From Thiomonas sp. FB-6 (GTDB lineage: Bacteria; Pseudomonadota; Gammaproteobacteria; Burkholderiales; Burkholderiaceae_C), in assembly GCF_000377645.1 (NCBI RefSeq), contig NZ_KB898480.1, forward strand, positions 51,485 to 115,484: a DNA stretch of 64,000 nt. The letters run 5' to 3'. Below are positions 46,937-57,613 of the stretch, in pieces. The notes beneath the pieces were generated by a model that did no database searches, was not told the DNA's origin, and worked only from the letters and a program-made list of their open reading frames with translations. Numbering within the stretch: position 1 is the stretch's first letter; every line of letters starts with the position of its first letter. A program made the translations under genes and the position numbers.

Positions 46937-47296
46937 TCAACGCGCGCCGGAAGGCTTCGCGGCGGAGCCGCGCGAGGCGAATTCCTGCAGCCCGGAGACG
47001 CCCTCGCGCCGGGCCAGTTCAGCCAGCACCTCGCGCGGCGCGATGCCGTGCGCGCCCAGCGCCACCAGCACGTGGAACCACAGGTCGGCCGCCTCGTAGA
47101 CCATCTGCGCGCGCTCGCCCCCCTTGGCCGCCAGCACGAACTCGGTGGCTTCCTCGCCCACCTTCTTGAGCATCGCGTCCTCGCCCTTGGCGAACAGGCG
47201 CGCGACGTAGGACTGCTCGGGATCGGCCTGGCGGCGCGCCAGGATCAGTTCCCCCAGTCGATCCAGCACATCGCCGGTGTCGGCGGCTTGGTTCAT
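46937..47296 (-). CDS. hisE: Phosphoribosyl-ATP pyrophosphatase HisE
   Basis: Second step of histidine synthesis. 119 residues, all-alpha MazG-like fold; [30 protein letters not shown] contains the acidic metal-binding ExxE-like residues and [18 protein letters not shown] the second pair. Its ATG overlaps the hisI stop (ATGA), showing tight coupling with a separate rather than fused hisI. Confidence 0.96.
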   Translation of the reverse strand: MNQAADTGDVLDRLGELILARRQADPEQSYVARLFAKGEDAMLKKVGEEATEFVLAAKGGERAQMVYEAADLWFHVLVALGAHGIAPREVLAELARREGVSGLQEFASRGSAAKPSGAR

Positions 47297-47691
47297 CGGT
47301 AGATGTCCTCGGGATCCTTCAGCACCGGCGCCACGCTGGTCCAGTCGCCGCCCTGCAATTCGCGGAAAAAGCAGGAATGGCGCCCGGTGTGGCAGGCGAT
47401 CGGCGGCTCGTGGCCGAGCTGGCGCACGGTGAGCAGCAGCACGTCGCCGTCGCAGTCCAGGCGGATGGACTCGACCTTCTGCACATGGCCGGATTCCTCG
47501 CCCTTGTGCCACAGGCGCTTGCGCGAACGCGACCAGAACACGGCCTCGCCGAGTTCACGCGTGCGCGCAAGCGCGTCGCGGTTCATCCACGCCACCATCA
47601 GCACGTCGCCGCTGCCGGCTTCCTGCACCACGGCGGTCACCAAGCCTTGCGCATCCCAGCGCACGGCGTCCAGCCAGTCCTTGTCGCTCAT
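47293..47691 (-). CDS. hisI: Phosphoribosyl-AMP cyclohydrolase HisI
   Basis: Third step of histidine synthesis, zinc-dependent. 132 residues. [40 protein letters not shown] and [13 protein letters not shown], then [11 protein letters not shown] with the Cys/His zinc ligands. Start MSDKDWL at 47691. Unlike the rest of the his run it is separated from hisF by about 400 bp of repeats, while longer upstream reading of the same frame is translated repeat. Confidence 0.96.
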   Translation of the reverse strand: MSDKDWLDAVRWDAQGLVTAVVQEAGSGDVLMVAWMNRDALARTRELGEAVFWSRSRKRLWHKGEESGHVQKVESIRLDCDGDVLLLTVRQLGHEPPIACHTGRHSCFFRELQGGDWTSVAPVLKDPEDIYR

Positions 47692-47745
47692 GGCCGAAGT
47701 GTAGTCAACCCCACCGACCGCCGCCCTAATGCCGAGACCACGCCC

Positions 47746-48000
47746 GCCGCAGGCGGCTCCGCAGCCCGCCTGAAGGCCTCCCTTGCACGCGAGGCCTCCC
47801 AATGCAAGCCGCCGCAGGCGGCTCCGCAGCCCGCCTGAAGGCCTCCCTTGCACGCGAGGCCTCCCAATGCAAGCCGCCGCAGGCGGCTCCGCAGCCCGCC
47901 TGAAGGGCTCCCTTGCACGCGAGGCCTCCCAATGCAAGCCGCCGCAGGCGGCTCCGCAGCCCGCCTGAAGGTCTCCCTTGCACGCGAGGCCTCCCAATGC
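47746..48000. repeat. Tandem array, 65-bp unit x 4
   Basis: Units begin at 47746, 47811, 47876 and 47941 with GCCGCAGGCGGCTCCGCAGC and continue through CCCGCCTGAAG, CTCCCTTGCACGCGAGGCCT and CCCAATGC. They are nearly identical; one base cluster varies (AGGCCT in units 1-2, GGGCT in 3, GGTCT in 4). 65 is not a multiple of three, so no single protein repeat is conserved. Internal complementarity (GCCGC/GCGGC, AGGC/GCCT) gives each unit hairpin potential. Gene order and strand suggest the array is transcribed between hisF and hisI. Confidence 0.95.
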
Positions 48001-48012
48001 CGAGAACCCTCC

Positions 48013-48090
48013 TGCCGCAGGGCCGCCCCAAGGCAGGGGGTGTCCCCCTTGGGGGGACGGAGCGGGGGTCGCCCCCCGCGACGGAGGGGG
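48013..48090. repeat. GC-rich dispersed repeat, hisF copy
   Basis: Matches 3581-3657 beside metF. Contains GCCGCAGGGCCGCCCCAAGG, then GTCCCCC-tt-GGGGGGAC (a hairpin) and GGGGGTCGCCCCCC. Ends four bases before the hisF stop codon on the minus strand, the same relation as at metF. Confidence 0.9.
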
Positions 48091-48093
48091 CCG

Positions 48094-48864
48094 TCAATCC
48101 GTCAGCCGCATCGGGATGCCGCGGTCGGCCATGTAGTGCTTGGCCTCGCTCACCGTATGCTGGCCGTAGTGGAAGATGCTGGCGGCCAGCACCGCGTCGG
48201 CGTGGCCCAGCTGGATGCCGTCGGCCAGGTCCTGCAGGCCGCCGACCCCGCCCGAGGCGATCACCGGAACCGGCACGGCGTCGGCCACCGCGCGCGTGAG
48301 TTCCAGATCGAAGCCGGACTTGGTGCCGTCGCGGTCCATGCTGGTCAGCAGGATCTCCCCGGCGCCGGCCTCGGCCATGTCGCGCGCCCATTGCACGGCG
48401 TCCAGCCCGGTGGCGCGGCGGCCTCCGTGGGTGTAGACCTCCCAGCCCGCCTGCTCACCCTCGCGCCGGCGCGCGTCGATGGCCACGACGATGCATTGGG
48501 CGCCATAGCGCTGCGAGGCACGCCGGATCAGTTCCGGATCGGCCACCGCGGCGGAGTTGAAACTGACCTTGTCGGCCCCGGCGTTGAGCAGGCGGCGCAC
48601 GTCCTCGACGCTGCGCACGCCCCCGCCCACCGTCAGGGGAATGAACACCTGCGCGGCCACCGCCTCGATCATGTGCAACAGCAGGTCGCGCCCGTCGCTG
48701 GTGGCGGTGATGTCCAGGAAGGTGATCTCGTCGGCGCCCTGCTGGTCGTAGCGCGCGGCGATGTCCACCGGATCGCCGGCGTCGCGCAGGCCGACGAAAT
48801 TGACCCCCTTGACCACGCGCCCGCCGGTCACGTCCAGGCAGGGGATGATGCGCTTGGACAGCAT
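48094..48864 (-). CDS. hisF: Imidazole glycerol phosphate synthase, cyclase subunit HisF
   Basis: 256-residue beta-alpha barrel. [19 protein letters not shown] holds the catalytic Asp; DITATSDGR and [15 protein letters not shown] hold the second Asp and phosphate site; [24 protein letters not shown] and ASGGVG are phosphate-binding loops. Uses ammonia from HisH to form imidazole glycerol phosphate and AICAR. Eleven bases from hisA. Confidence 0.97.
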   Translation of the reverse strand: MLSKRIIPCLDVTGGRVVKGVNFVGLRDAGDPVDIAARYDQQGADEITFLDITATSDGRDLLLHMIEAVAAQVFIPLTVGGGVRSVEDVRRLLNAGADKVSFNSAAVADPELIRRASQRYGAQCIVVAIDARRREGEQAGWEVYTHGGRRATGLDAVQWARDMAEAGAGEILLTSMDRDGTKSGFDLELTRAVADAVPVPVIASGGVGGLQDLADGIQLGHADAVLAASIFHYGQHTVSEAKHYMADRGIPMRLTD

Positions 48865-48875
48865 GGCGGCGCGGC

Positions 48876-49631
48876 TCACGCCTTCGCGGACGCGGCGTCG
48901 GCCTCGCCCACCCGCTGCAGCGCGGCGCGGAAGTCCAGCGCTCCGGTGTAGATGGCGCGCCCGCAGATCACCCCTTCCACGCCGCTGGGCTCGGCCTGCA
49001 GCAGGCGGTCGATGTCGGTCATCGAGGCCAGGCCGCCCGAGGCGATGACCGGGATGCTCAGCGCCTCGGCCAGGCGCACCGTGGCGTCGATGTTCAGCCC
49101 GGTGAGCATGCCGTCGCGCCCGATGTCGGTGTAGATCACCGCCTCGACCCCGTATTCCTCGAACTTGCGCGCCAGGTCGACCACCTCGTGCCCGGTGAGC
49201 TTGCTCCAGCCGTCGGTCGCCACCTTGCCGTCGCGCGCGTCCAGCCCGACGATGATGTGCCCGCCGAAGGCGCTGCAGGCCTCCTTCAGGAACCCCGGGT
49301 TCTTCACCGCGGCGGTGCCGATGATGACGTAGCTCAGGCCGTCGTCCAGGTAGCGCTCGATGGTCTCGAGGTCGCGGATGCCGCCGCCGAGCTGCACCGG
49401 CACCTCGTCGCCGACCGCGCGCAGGATGGCGCGGATGGCCGGCTCGTTCTCCGGGCGCCCGGCGAAGGCCCCGTTGAGGTCGACCAGGTGCAGCCTGCGC
49501 GCGCCCTGCTCCACCCAGTGCATGGCCATCGCCGCCGGGTCGTTGGAGAACACGGTCGCGGCCTGCATCTCGCCTTGTTCGAGGCGGACGCACTGGCCGT
49601 TCTTCAAATCGATCGCGGGGATCAGCAGCAT
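48876..49631 (-). CDS. hisA: ProFAR isomerase HisA
   Basis: 251-residue beta-alpha barrel homologous to His[20 protein letters not shown] carries the catalytic base Asp; [15 protein letters not shown] holds the acid Asp; [14 protein letters not shown] is the phosphate loop. Amadori rearrangement of ProFAR to PRFAR. Sits between hisH (65 bp) and hisF (11 bp). Confidence 0.97.
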   Translation of the reverse strand: MLLIPAIDLKNGQCVRLEQGEMQAATVFSNDPAAMAMHWVEQGARRLHLVDLNGAFAGRPENEPAIRAILRAVGDEVPVQLGGGIRDLETIERYLDDGLSYVIIGTAAVKNPGFLKEACSAFGGHIIVGLDARDGKVATDGWSKLTGHEVVDLARKFEEYGVEAVIYTDIGRDGMLTGLNIDATVRLAEALSIPVIASGGLASMTDIDRLLQAEPSGVEGVICGRAIYTGALDFRAALQRVGEADAASAKA

Positions 49632-49696
49632 GGGCTGGGGAACGAGGGGGAGCGAAGGAAGGGAGAGGACGGGAGCCGCCGCTGCGACTGGGGCCC

Positions 49697-50356
49697 TCAG
49701 GGTTTCCAGGACAGGAAATTGCGGTACAGCCGGAGCCCGGCCGCGGCGCTCTTTTCCGGGTGGAACTGGGTCGCGAAAATGGTACCCCGTGCGATGGCGC
49801 TTGCAAATCGAAGGCCATATTCGGTCTGGCCCGCGATGTTGCGCGGGTCAGACGGGTCCGCGTAGAAACTGTGCACGAAATAAAAGGCCGACATGTCGGC
49901 GATGCCGTCCCAGAGCGGATGCACGCTGCCGTCGTGCGCCACTTGCGCCACCTGGTTCCAGCCCATGTGCGGCACCTTGTAGCGGCTGCCGTCGGGCTGC
50001 AGCGCGCCTTCGAGCTCGAAGCGGCGCACGCTGCCGCCGAACAGGCCCAGGCCCTCGGTAGGACCCTCGTCGCTGCGCTCGAGCAGCATCTGCATGCCCA
50101 CGCACACGCCGAACAGCGGCTTGCCGGCCGCCACGGCGTCCAGCACCGCCTGCTGCAGGCCGGATTCGCGCAGTTCGCGCATGCAGTCGGGCATCGCGCC
50201 CTGCCCCGGCAGCACGATGCGCTCGGCCTGCTCGATCTGGCGGGCCTCGGAGCTGACCACGACCTGCCAGGGCAGGCCCTTGGCCACGTGTTGCACGGCC
50301 TGCGACACGGAGCGCAGGTTGCCCATGCCGTAATCGACGATGGCGACGGTTTTCAT
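49697..50356 (-). CDS. hisH: Imidazole glycerol phosphate synthase, glutaminase subunit HisH
   Basis: 219-residue class I glutamine amidotransferase. [15 protein letters not shown], oxyanion loop LPGQGAM, nucleophile Cys in [11 protein letters not shown], and the His/Glu of [12 protein letters not shown] complete the triad. Supplies ammonia to HisF. Confidence 0.97.
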   Translation of the reverse strand: MKTVAIVDYGMGNLRSVSQAVQHVAKGLPWQVVVSSEARQIEQAERIVLPGQGAMPDCMRELRESGLQQAVLDAVAAGKPLFGVCVGMQMLLERSDEGPTEGLGLFGGSVRRFELEGALQPDGSRYKVPHMGWNQVAQVAHDGSVHPLWDGIADMSAFYFVHSFYADPSDPRNIAGQTEYGLRFASAIARGTIFATQFHPEKSAAAGLRLYRNFLSWKP

Positions 50357-50402
50357 GGACGAGAATGCTCGCGGCGCGCCGCGGCCGCGGCGCGCGGGGA
50401 TT

Positions 50403-50990
50403 TCACAGCGAACCTTTGGTGGACGGGATCTGCTGGGCCAGCCGCGGATCGGGCTCGGCGGCCTGGCGCAAGGCGCGCCCGAAGGCCTTGAACACGGTCT
50501 CGCACTGGTGGTGCGCGTTGTCGCCGCGCAGGTTGTCCACGTGCACGGTGATGAAGGCGTGGTTGACCAGGCCCTGGAAGAACTCGTGCGCCAGTTCCAC
50601 GTCGAAGGCGCCGATGCTCGAACGCGTGAACGGCACCTGCCAGATCAGGCCCGGGCGCCCGGAGAAGTCGACCACCACGCGCGACAGCGCCTCGTCCAGC
50701 GGCACGTAGGCATGGCCGAAACGCCGGATCCCCTTCTTGTCGCCCACCGCCCTGGCCAGGGCCTGGCCCACGGTGATGCCCACGTCCTCCACCGTGTGGT
50801 GGCCGTCGATGTGCAGGTCGCCGGCGGCGTGCACCTTCAGGTCGATCGCTCCGTGGCGGGCGATCTGGTCGAGCATGTGGTCGAAGAACCCGATGCCGGT
50901 CTTCAGCTCGGAACGGCCGGAGCCGTCCAGGTCGAGTTCGACCTCGATGCGGGTCTCGGCGGTCTGACGCAAGATCTGTGCGGTGCGCAT
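50403..50990 (-). CDS. hisB: Imidazoleglycerol-phosphate dehydratase HisB
   Basis: 195 residues, the monofunctional form without the histidinol-phosphatase domain of enterics; a separate phosphatase is therefore needed elsewhere. Repeated manganese-binding motifs: [42 protein letters not shown] and [18 protein letters not shown]. Start [10 protein letters not shown] at 50990. Confidence 0.97.
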   Translation of the reverse strand: MRTAQILRQTAETRIEVELDLDGSGRSELKTGIGFFDHMLDQIARHGAIDLKVHAAGDLHIDGHHTVEDVGITVGQALARAVGDKKGIRRFGHAYVPLDEALSRVVVDFSGRPGLIWQVPFTRSSIGAFDVELAHEFFQGLVNHAFITVHVDNLRGDNAHHQCETVFKAFGRALRQAAEPDPRLAQQIPSTKGSL

Positions 50991-51000
50991 GATGCCCCGA

Positions 51001-52092
51001 TTATTCACCAAGCCCGGCACCAGCGGCCTGCACGATGCCCCGCAACGCCTGGACCAAGGCTTCGCATTGCGCCTCGGTGCCGATGCTGATGCGCAGGAAC
51101 TGCGCGATTCGCTCGGGCCGCCGGAAGTGGCGCACCAGGATGCGCCGCTCGCGCAAGGCGGCGGCCAGCCCGGCCGCGTCGTGTCGGGCATGGCGGGCGA
51201 ACACGAAGTTGGCCGACGAGGGCAGCACCTCGAAACCCAGCTCGCCCAGCTGCCCCGCGAGCTGCTCGCGGCTGGCGACGATGCGCGAGCGCGTGTGGGC
51301 GAACCAGGTGTCGTCCTGCATGGCCGCGACGGCGCCGGCCAGCGCCAGGCGGTCCAGCGGATAGGAGTTGAAGCTGTCCTTCACGCGCACCAGGCCCTCG
51401 ATCAGTTCGGCCTGGCCCAGCGCGTAGCCCACGCGCAGCCCGGCCAGCGCGCGCGCCTTGGACAGCGTGCGCACGACCAGCAGCTGCGGATGGCGCTCGA
51501 TCAGCTCGGCCGCGCTCTGCGCGCCGAAATCCACGTAGGCCTCGTCGACCAGCACCGCCGAATCCGGGTTGCCGCGCAGCAGGTGCTCGATGTCCTCCAG
51601 CGGCAGCGCGATGCCGGTGGGGGCGTTGGGGTTGGCCAGCACGATGCCGCCGTTGGCCCCCGCGTCCAGCAGATCCTGCACGCGCAGGCGCAGTTGCGCG
51701 TCCAGCGGCACGCTGCGCGTCTGGATGCCGTAGAGCTGGGCGTATACCGGGTAGAAGCTGTAGCCGATGTCGGGCATCAGCAGGGGCTTGTCCTGCCGGA
51801 ACAGCGCCATGAAGGCATGCGCCAGCACCTCGTCGGAACCGTTGCCGACGAACACCTGGTCGGGCTTCAGGCCGTGATGCGCGGCGATGGCCTCGCGCAG
51901 CTGCGTGGCCTCCGGGTCCGGATACAGGCGCAGGTCCTCGCCGGCGGCGTCGCGGATGGCCTGCAGCACGCGCAGGGAGGGCGCGTAGGGGCACTCGTTG
52001 GTGTTGAGTTTGATCAGCCCCGCGATGCGCGGCTGCTCGCCGGGCACGTAGGGGGTGAGACCGTGCACGGCCTGACTCCAGAAGCGGCTCAT
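51001..52092 (-). CDS. hisC: Histidinol-phosphate aminotransferase HisC
   Basis: 363-residue fold-type I PLP enzyme. [40 protein letters not shown] and the PLP lysine in [19 protein letters not shown] are all present. Ten bases from hisB. Converts imidazole acetol phosphate to histidinol phosphate. Confidence 0.96.
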   Translation of the reverse strand: MSRFWSQAVHGLTPYVPGEQPRIAGLIKLNTNECPYAPSLRVLQAIRDAAGEDLRLYPDPEATQLREAIAAHHGLKPDQVFVGNGSDEVLAHAFMALFRQDKPLLMPDIGYSFYPVYAQLYGIQTRSVPLDAQLRLRVQDLLDAGANGGIVLANPNAPTGIALPLEDIEHLLRGNPDSAVLVDEAYVDFGAQSAAELIERHPQLLVVRTLSKARALAGLRVGYALGQAELIEGLVRVKDSFNSYPLDRLALAGAVAAMQDDTWFAHTRSRIVASREQLAGQLGELGFEVLPSSANFVFARHARHDAAGLAAALRERRILVRHFRRPERIAQFLRISIGTEAQCEALVQALRGIVQAAGAGLGE

Positions 52093-52133
52093 CGTTGGGC
52101 TGGAAAGGACAATCGGTGGGCGGGTGCCGAGGC

Positions 52134-53489
52134 TCAGCCCGCTTCGGGGTCGAGATCGTTCAGGCGCATCTCGGCCGCGGTGGCATGGGCCTGCAGGCGC
52201 TCGCCGTGCCCCAGCACCGAGGCGATGCGCCCCAGGTGCACCGCGCCGCGCCGGCTGACCTGGATCAGGCTGGTGCGCTTGACGAAGTCGTACACCCCCA
52301 GCGCCGACGAGAAGCGCGCGGTGCCCGAGGTGGGCAGCACGTGATTGGGCCCCGCGCAATAGTCGCCCAGCGACTCGGAGGTATAGGCGCCGAGGAACAC
52401 GGCGCCGGCGTGGCGCAGGCGGTCGGCCAGCACGCGCGGCTCGCGCGTGGCCAGCTCCAGGTGCTCGGGGGCGATGCGGTCGGCCAGCTCGCAGGCCTGC
52501 TCCAGGTCGCGCACTCGGATGAAGGCGCCGCGCCCGCGCAGCGAGGCCTCGATGATGGCCCGGCGCGACATGCCCGGCAGCAGGCGCTGCATCGCCCGGC
52601 CCACCTGCTCGATGTAGGCCGGGTCGGGACACAGCAGGATGCTCTGCGCCAGCTCGTCGTGCTCGGCCTGGCTGAACAGGTCCATCGCCACCCAGTCGGC
52701 CGGCGTGCTGCCGTCGGCGATGACCAGGATTTCCGAGGGACCGGCGATCATGTCGATGCCGCACACGCCGAACACGCGGCGCTTGGCCGCCGCCACGTAG
52801 GCATTGCCCGGGCCGGTGATCTTGTCCACCTTCGGAACGCTGGCGGTGCCGAAGGCCAGCGCCCCCACCGCCTGCGCGCCGCCGATGGCGAAGGCCCGGC
52901 TCACGCCGGCCACCGCCGCGGCGGCCAGCACCAGCGGGTTGCGCTCGCCGTCGGGCGTGGGCACGACCATGACGATCTCGGGCACGCCCGCCACGTGGGC
53001 GGGAATCGCGTTCATCAGCACCGACGACGGATAGGCCGCCTTGCCTCCGGGCACGTAGATGCCCACACGGTCCAGCGGGGTGATCTTCTGGCCCAGCAGG
53101 GTACCGTCGGCGTCGTGGTATTCCCAGCTGCCACCCATGTGCTCGCGCTGGCGCTCGTGGTAGGAGCGCACGCGCTCGGCCGCGGCCTGCAGGGCCTCGC
53201 GCTGCTCGGCGGGAATGGCCTCGAGCGCGTCCTGCAGCTCGCGCTGGCCGATTTCCAGCGCGGCCATCGACGCGGCCTCGACGCGGTCGAAGCGGCGCGT
53301 GTACTCCAGCACCGCGGCGTCGCCGCGCCGGCGCACGTCTTCGAGCATGTCGGCCACGCGCGCGTCGATCGCCGCGTTCTCCTCGGAGATGCGGTCGAAC
53401 AGCTCGGCGTAGCGGGTCTCGAAATCGGCGGCCGTGGCGTCCAGGCGGCGCAGCTGCGGCGCGGGAGCGGAGGAGGTGGGGTCGGACAT
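52134..53489 (-). CDS. hisD: Histidinol dehydrogenase HisD
   Basis: 451 residues, zinc enzyme making histidine from histidinol in two NAD steps. [72 protein letters not shown] and [14 protein letters not shown] (catalytic and zinc His) are diagnostic, with the distal [20 protein letters not shown]. Twenty-one bases from hisG. Confidence 0.97.
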   Translation of the reverse strand: MSDPTSSAPAPQLRRLDATAADFETRYAELFDRISEENAAIDARVADMLEDVRRRGDAAVLEYTRRFDRVEAASMAALEIGQRELQDALEAIPAEQREALQAAAERVRSYHERQREHMGGSWEYHDADGTLLGQKITPLDRVGIYVPGGKAAYPSSVLMNAIPAHVAGVPEIVMVVPTPDGERNPLVLAAAAVAGVSRAFAIGGAQAVGALAFGTASVPKVDKITGPGNAYVAAAKRRVFGVCGIDMIAGPSEILVIADGSTPADWVAMDLFSQAEHDELAQSILLCPDPAYIEQVGRAMQRLLPGMSRRAIIEASLRGRGAFIRVRDLEQACELADRIAPEHLELATREPRVLADRLRHAGAVFLGAYTSESLGDYCAGPNHVLPTSGTARFSSALGVYDFVKRTSLIQVSRRGAVHLGRIASVLGHGERLQAHATAAEMRLNDLDPEAG

Positions 53490-53510
53490 GATGCGGCCTC
53501 TCGGGGCGGT

Positions 53511-54182
53511 TCAGGCCGCGGGGGCGGCGGACGCCGCCTGCGCGGCGTCGCGCAGCGCGGCCACCAGCGGCTTGAGCTCGGCCGCCTGGGTCTTGAAGGC
53601 GGCCTGGTTGACGATCAGGCGCGCGGAAATGTCCATGATGCGCTCGACCTCGACCAGGCCGTTGGCCTTGAGCGTGCCGCCCGAGGACACGAGGTCGACG
53701 ATGGCGTCGGCCATGCCGGTCAGCGGCGCCAGCTCCATCGAGCCGTACAGCTTGACCAGGTCCACGTGCACGCCCTTGGCCGCGAAGTGCTCGCGCGCCA
53801 GATGCACGTACTTGGTGGCCACGCGGATGCGCGCGCCCTGGCGCACCGCGCCGGCGTAGTCCCAGCCCTGCGGCGTGGCCACGCTGAGCCGGCAGCTCGC
53901 GATGCCCAGGTCCACCGGGCGGTACAGGCCGTCGCCGCCATCGGCGGCGTCGGCCTCGAGCAGCACGTCCAGCCCGGCCACGCCCAGGTCGGCGCCGCCG
54001 TAGCGCACGTAGGTGGGCACGTCGCTGGCGCGCACCAGCACCACGCGCAGGTCCGCGCGGTTGGTGCCCAGGATGAGCTTGCGGGTGCTTTGCGGGTCCT
54101 CCGCGACCGTGATCCCGGCGCGCTCCAGCAGCGGCAGGGTGTCGTCGAAGATGCGTCCCTTGGACAGCGCGAGGGTGAGCAT
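53511..54182 (-). CDS. hisG: ATP phosphoribosyltransferase, short form HisG
   Basis: First, committed step of histidine synthesis. 223 residues, the short form that lacks the C-terminal regulatory ACT-like domain and normally works with HisZ, which is not in this window. [47 protein letters not shown] and the PRPP loop [19 protein letters not shown] identify it. Start [10 protein letters not shown] at 54182. Confidence 0.96.
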   Translation of the reverse strand: MLTLALSKGRIFDDTLPLLERAGITVAEDPQSTRKLILGTNRADLRVVLVRASDVPTYVRYGGADLGVAGLDVLLEADAADGGDGLYRPVDLGIASCRLSVATPQGWDYAGAVRQGARIRVATKYVHLAREHFAAKGVHVDLVKLYGSMELAPLTGMADAIVDLVSSGGTLKANGLVEVERIMDISARLIVNQAAFKTQAAELKPLVAALRDAAQAASAAPAA

Positions 54183-54247
54183 GGCGGGGGCGGGGTGGAT
54201 GCCGAAGAGGGCGAGGGACAGGGTGAGGGAGAGGCGGCCGGAACTTC

Positions 54248-55516
54248 TCAGCGCAGGCGCTCGATGCGCGCGCCGAGGGCGGCCAGCTTGTGCTCCATGG
54301 CCTCGTAGCCGCGGTCGAGATGGTAGATGCGCTCGATGCAGGTACTGCCCTCGGCCACCAGCGCGGCGATCACCAGCCCGGCGGAGGCGCGCAGGTCGGT
54401 GGCCATCACCGTGGCGCCCGACAGGCGCTCGACGCCCTGCACCACGCAGGTGTTGCCTTCGGCCGTGATGCGCGCCCCCAGGCGCACCAGCTCCTGCACG
54501 TGCATGAAGCGGTTCTCGAAAATCGTCTCGGTCACGGTGGCGGTGCCCTCGGCCACGCAGTTCAGCGCCATGAACTGCGCCTGCATGTCGGTGGCGAAAC
54601 CCGGGTATTCGCTGGTGCGCACCGACACCGCGGCCGGCCGCGCGCCGGGCAGCGCGTCGGCGCGCAGGCGCACCCAGTCGGCGCCGCATTCCAGCCGCGC
54701 GCCCGAGGCGCGCAGCTTGTCGAGCAGCGCGTCCAGGTGCTGCGGCACGCAGTCGCGCACCGTCACGTCGCCACGCGTGGCGGCCGCCGCGCACAGGAAG
54801 GTGCCGACCTCGATGCGGTCGGCCACGATGCGGTGGCGCGCGCCGCCCAGTTCCGGCACGCCGCGGATGCGCAGGCGCGAACTGCCCTCGCCTTCGATGT
54901 CGGCGCCCATGGCGCGCAGCATGAGGGCCAGGTCGACGACCTCGGGCTCCTGCGCGGCGTTCTCGATCACCGTCTCGCCGTCGGCCAGGCAGGCGGCCAT
55001 CATCAGGTTCTCGGTACCGGTGACCGTGACCATGTCGGTGGTGATGCGCGCGCCGCGCAGGCGCCCGCCGGGCACGCTGGCGACGATGTAGCCATGCTCC
55101 ACCTCGACCTGCGCGCCCAGCTGCTGCAGCCCTCGGATGTGCTGGTCCACCGGGCGCGCGCCGATCGCGCAGCCGCCGGGCAGGCTGACCCTGGCGTGCC
55201 CGAAGCGCGCCAGCAGCGGCCCCAGCACCAGCACCGAGGCGCGCATGGTCTTCACCCGCTCGTAGGGGGCCTCGCAGGCCTGGATGCGGTCGGCCTGCAG
55301 GTTCAGGCTGGCGCCGTCGCGCTCGACCTGCGCGCCCATCGAGCGCAGCAGTTCGCCCAGGGTGTGTACGTCCATCAAGGCCGGCGCACGCTCCAGGCGC
55401 ACCGGCCGGGAGCTCAGCAGGCTGGCCGCCATCAGGGGCAGCGCGGCGTTCTTCGCGCCGCTGGCAGCGACCTCCCCGTGCAGGGGCTGGCCGCCGTCAA
55501 TGCGCAATTTATCCAT
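54248..55516 (-). CDS. murA: UDP-N-acetylglucosamine enolpyruvyl transferase MurA
   Basis: First committed step of peptidoglycan synthesis, target of fosfomycin. 422 residues; catalytic loop [16 protein letters not shown] with the fosfomycin-reactive Cys at 116, [27 protein letters not shown] at the N-terminus, and [26 protein letters not shown] at the C-terminus. Lies in the conserved bolA-murA-hisG order. Confidence 0.98.
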   Translation of the reverse strand: MDKLRIDGGQPLHGEVAASGAKNAALPLMAASLLSSRPVRLERAPALMDVHTLGELLRSMGAQVERDGASLNLQADRIQACEAPYERVKTMRASVLVLGPLLARFGHARVSLPGGCAIGARPVDQHIRGLQQLGAQVEVEHGYIVASVPGGRLRGARITTDMVTVTGTENLMMAACLADGETVIENAAQEPEVVDLALMLRAMGADIEGEGSSRLRIRGVPELGGARHRIVADRIEVGTFLCAAAATRGDVTVRDCVPQHLDALLDKLRASGARLECGADWVRLRADALPGARPAAVSVRTSEYPGFATDMQAQFMALNCVAEGTATVTETIFENRFMHVQELVRLGARITAEGNTCVVQGVERLSGATVMATDLRASAGLVIAALVAEGSTCIERIYHLDRGYEAMEHKLAALGARIERLR

Positions 55517-55668
55517 CGTGGCGCTCGATCGTGGAGGGGATGCCCGGCGGCTCAGGTGCCGCGCCGCGCACGCGAAGCCGCGCGCAAGGCCCTGGCGGGC
55601 CCGGCAAAGCCTGGAATTCTAGCGGCGCGGCCGCCATCCGGCTGGCCGCCGGGCCGCGCCCGGGGGCT

Positions 55669-55911
55669 TCACCCGGGCAGGGCTTCGCCCGGCGCCAGCG
55701 TGCGCATGGACAGCGCGTGCACGCGCTCGCGCATGCCGTCGCCCAGCGCGGCGTAGACCAGGCGGTGGCGGGCCAGACGCCCGAGCCCGCTGAAGCGCGG
55801 ACTGACGATGGTGGCGAAAAAGTGCTGGCCGTCGCCCTGCACTTCCAGCTGGGTGCATTCCAGGCCGGCGGCGATCAGCTCGCGCAATTCTTCGGGAGTG
55901 GGCAGGGACAT
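55669..55911 (-). CDS. BolA family protein (IbaG/YrbA type)
   Basis: 80 residues, BolA fold: PTPEELRELIAAGLECTQLEVQGDGQHFFATIVSPRFSGLGRLARHRLVYAALGDGM with the conserved H-x-L/V-Y-x-A-L and final V-H-A-L-S. This subfamily sits next to murA and the Mla operon in many proteobacteria and may act with monothiol glutaredoxins. Start MSLPTPEE at 55911. Confidence 0.93.
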   Translation of the reverse strand: MSLPTPEELRELIAAGLECTQLEVQGDGQHFFATIVSPRFSGLGRLARHRLVYAALGDGMRERVHALSMRTLAPGEALPG

Positions 55912-55934
55912 GGCGATGGCAGTGCCTCGGGTTG

Positions 55935-56690
55935 TCAGTTGCGCAGCTTGTAGCCGCGCCGGATCCAGTTCCAGGCCAGCCCGGCGCAGACCAGGTTGCC
56001 CAGCAGCGCGGCGCCCAGGCAGGTCCACGGCGATACGTCGGACACGCCGAAAAAGCCGTAGCGCATGCCGTCGACCAGGTAGAAGAAGGGATTGAGCCGC
56101 GACACCGCCACCCAGAAGGGCGGCAGCGTGGTGACCGAGTAGAACACGCCCGACAGGAAGGTCGCCGGCACGATGATGAAATTCTGGAAGGCCGCCATCT
56201 GGTCGAACTTCTCGGCCCAGATGCCCGCCACCACGCCCAGCGAACCCAGCATGGAGGCGCCCAGCACCATGAACAGCAGCGACCACAGCGGATCGTGCCA
56301 CTGCAGGGGTACGAACCAGGCGGTGGCCAGCAGCAGGCCGCAGCCCACGAACAGCCCGCGTACCACCGAGGCGCCCACGTAGCCCAGGAACAGCTGCCAG
56401 GGCTCCAGCGGCGACAGCAGCACGAACACCAGGTTGCCGGTGATCTTGGACTGGATCAGCGACGAGGAACTGTTGGCGAAGGCGTTCTGCAACACGCTCA
56501 TCATCGCCAGCCCCGGGATCAGGAAGCTGGTGTAGGGCACGCTGCCGTAGACCACCAGGTGCCCGGCGATGGCATGGGAGAAGATCACCAGGTAGAGCAG
56601 GCTGGAGATGACCGGGGCGGCCACCGTCTGCAGCCACACCTTCCAGAACCGCAGCACCTCCTTGCCGAACAGCGTGCGCAGTGCGTTCAT
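55935..56690 (-). CDS. ABC-2 type transporter permease (YadH-like)
   Basis: 251 residues, six transmembrane segments. KEVLRFWKVWLQTVAAPVISSLLYLVIF and PGLAMMSVLQNAFANSSSSLIQSKITGNLVFVLLSPLEPWQLFLGY are the ABC-2 family signatures. Start overlaps the stop of the ATPase gene (ATGA). Substrate unknown; location beside mla hints at envelope lipid or polysaccharide export, which is inference. Confidence 0.9.
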   Translation of the reverse strand: MNALRTLFGKEVLRFWKVWLQTVAAPVISSLLYLVIFSHAIAGHLVVYGSVPYTSFLIPGLAMMSVLQNAFANSSSSLIQSKITGNLVFVLLSPLEPWQLFLGYVGASVVRGLFVGCGLLLATAWFVPLQWHDPLWSLLFMVLGASMLGSLGVVAGIWAEKFDQMAAFQNFIIVPATFLSGVFYSVTTLPPFWVAVSRLNPFFYLVDGMRYGFFGVSDVSPWTCLGAALLGNLVCAGLAWNWIRRGYKLRN

Positions 56691-57613
56691 GGCCGCACCC
56701 CCGGCCCGGCCATGATCTGCAGGAAGGCGTCCTCCAGGTCGGCGCGGCGCACCTCGATCTCCTCGATCTCGCAGCCCGCCGCGCGCAGTTCGCCCAGCGT
56801 GCGCTCCACCTCGGCGGCGTCGCGCACGGTCCACGCCATGCGGGCCCCCATCGCGCGCGCGCGCTGCGCCAGCGCCGACGGCATGGGCTGCCCGCTGACC
56901 CGCAGCAGCAGTTGCGTGGAGGCGAAGCGCGCCAGCAGCGCGTGCGTGGCGTCCAGCGCCACCAGGCGGCCGAGCTTGAGCATGCCGATGCGGCTGCACA
57001 GGGACTCGGCCTCCTCCAGGTAGTGGGTGGTCAGCAGCACCGTGTGGCCCTGACGGTTGAGGTCGGTGATGAATTGCCACAGGCTCTGGCGCAACTCCAC
57101 GTCGACCCCCGCGGTGGGCTCGTCCAGCACGATCACCGGCGGTTTGTGCACCAGCGCCTGCGCCACCATGACGCGGCGTTTCATGCCCCCCGACAGCGCG
57201 CGCATGTTCTGCTCGGCCTGCTGCGCCAGCCCCAGGCGCTGCAGCAGCTCGTCGATCCACGCGTCGTTGTGCCGCAGGCCGAAATAGCCCGACTGCAGGC
57301 GCAGCGCCTCGCGCACCGTGAAAAAGGGATCGAACACGAGTTCCTGGGGCACCACGCCGAGCAGGCGGCGCGTGACGTAGGACTCGCGCGCCACGTCGTG
57401 CCCCAGCACCTGCACGCTGCCGGCGCTCGGACGCGCAAGCCCGGACAGCATGCTGATCAGCGTGGTCTTGCCGGCGCCGTTGGCGCCGAGCAGCGCGAAG
57501 AATTCGCCTTGCGCGATGTCCAGGCTCACGCCGTCGACCACGTTGCGCGCGCCGTAACGCTTGACCACCCCCTGCAGGCGCACCGCGGGGACGGCTCCAT
57601 CCATGGGCTTCAT
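56687..57613 (-). CDS. ABC transporter ATP-binding protein (YadG-like)
   Basis: 308 residues: Walker A LLGANGAGKTTLISML, signature LSGGMKRRVMVAQALVH, Walker B VIVLDEPTAGVD, H-loop LTTHYLEEAE. The C-terminal ~90 residues are the DUF4162-type tail of exporter ATPases. Start overlaps the mlaB stop; stop overlaps the permease start, so mlaB, this gene and the permease form one translational chain. Confidence 0.93.
   Translation of the reverse strand: MKPMDGAVPAVRLQGVVKRYGARNVVDGVSLDIAQGEFFALLGANGAGKTTLISMLSGLARPSAGSVQVLGHDVARESYVTRRLLGVVPQELVFDPFFTVREALRLQSGYFGLRHNDAWIDELLQRLGLAQQAEQNMRALSGGMKRRVMVAQALVHKPPVIVLDEPTAGVDVELRQSLWQFITDLNRQGHTVLLTTHYLEEAESLCSRIGMLKLGRLVALDATHALLARFASTQLLLRVSGQPMPSALAQRARAMGARMAWTVRDAAEVERTLGELRAAGCEIEEIEVRRADLEDAFLQIMAGPGVRP

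Larger units (their letters stand above)
47692..48093. other. Gene-free repeat block inside the his operon
   Basis: 402 bp between hisI and hisF. Contents: a 4 x 65-bp tandem array (47746-48000) joined to the 78-bp GC-rich repeat shared with metF (48013-48090). Short ORFs here (for example three identical starts 65 bp apart) come from the repeat and are not genes. Confidence 0.85.

Noticed and set aside
47746..48000. CRISPR array
   Set aside because: The 65-bp units are head to tail with no unique spacers, and no cas genes are present.
47783..48299. Family of identical small proteins starting [10 protein letters not shown]
   Set aside because: The three starts are 65 bp apart and arise only from the tandem repeat; no ribosome sites and the frames diverge.
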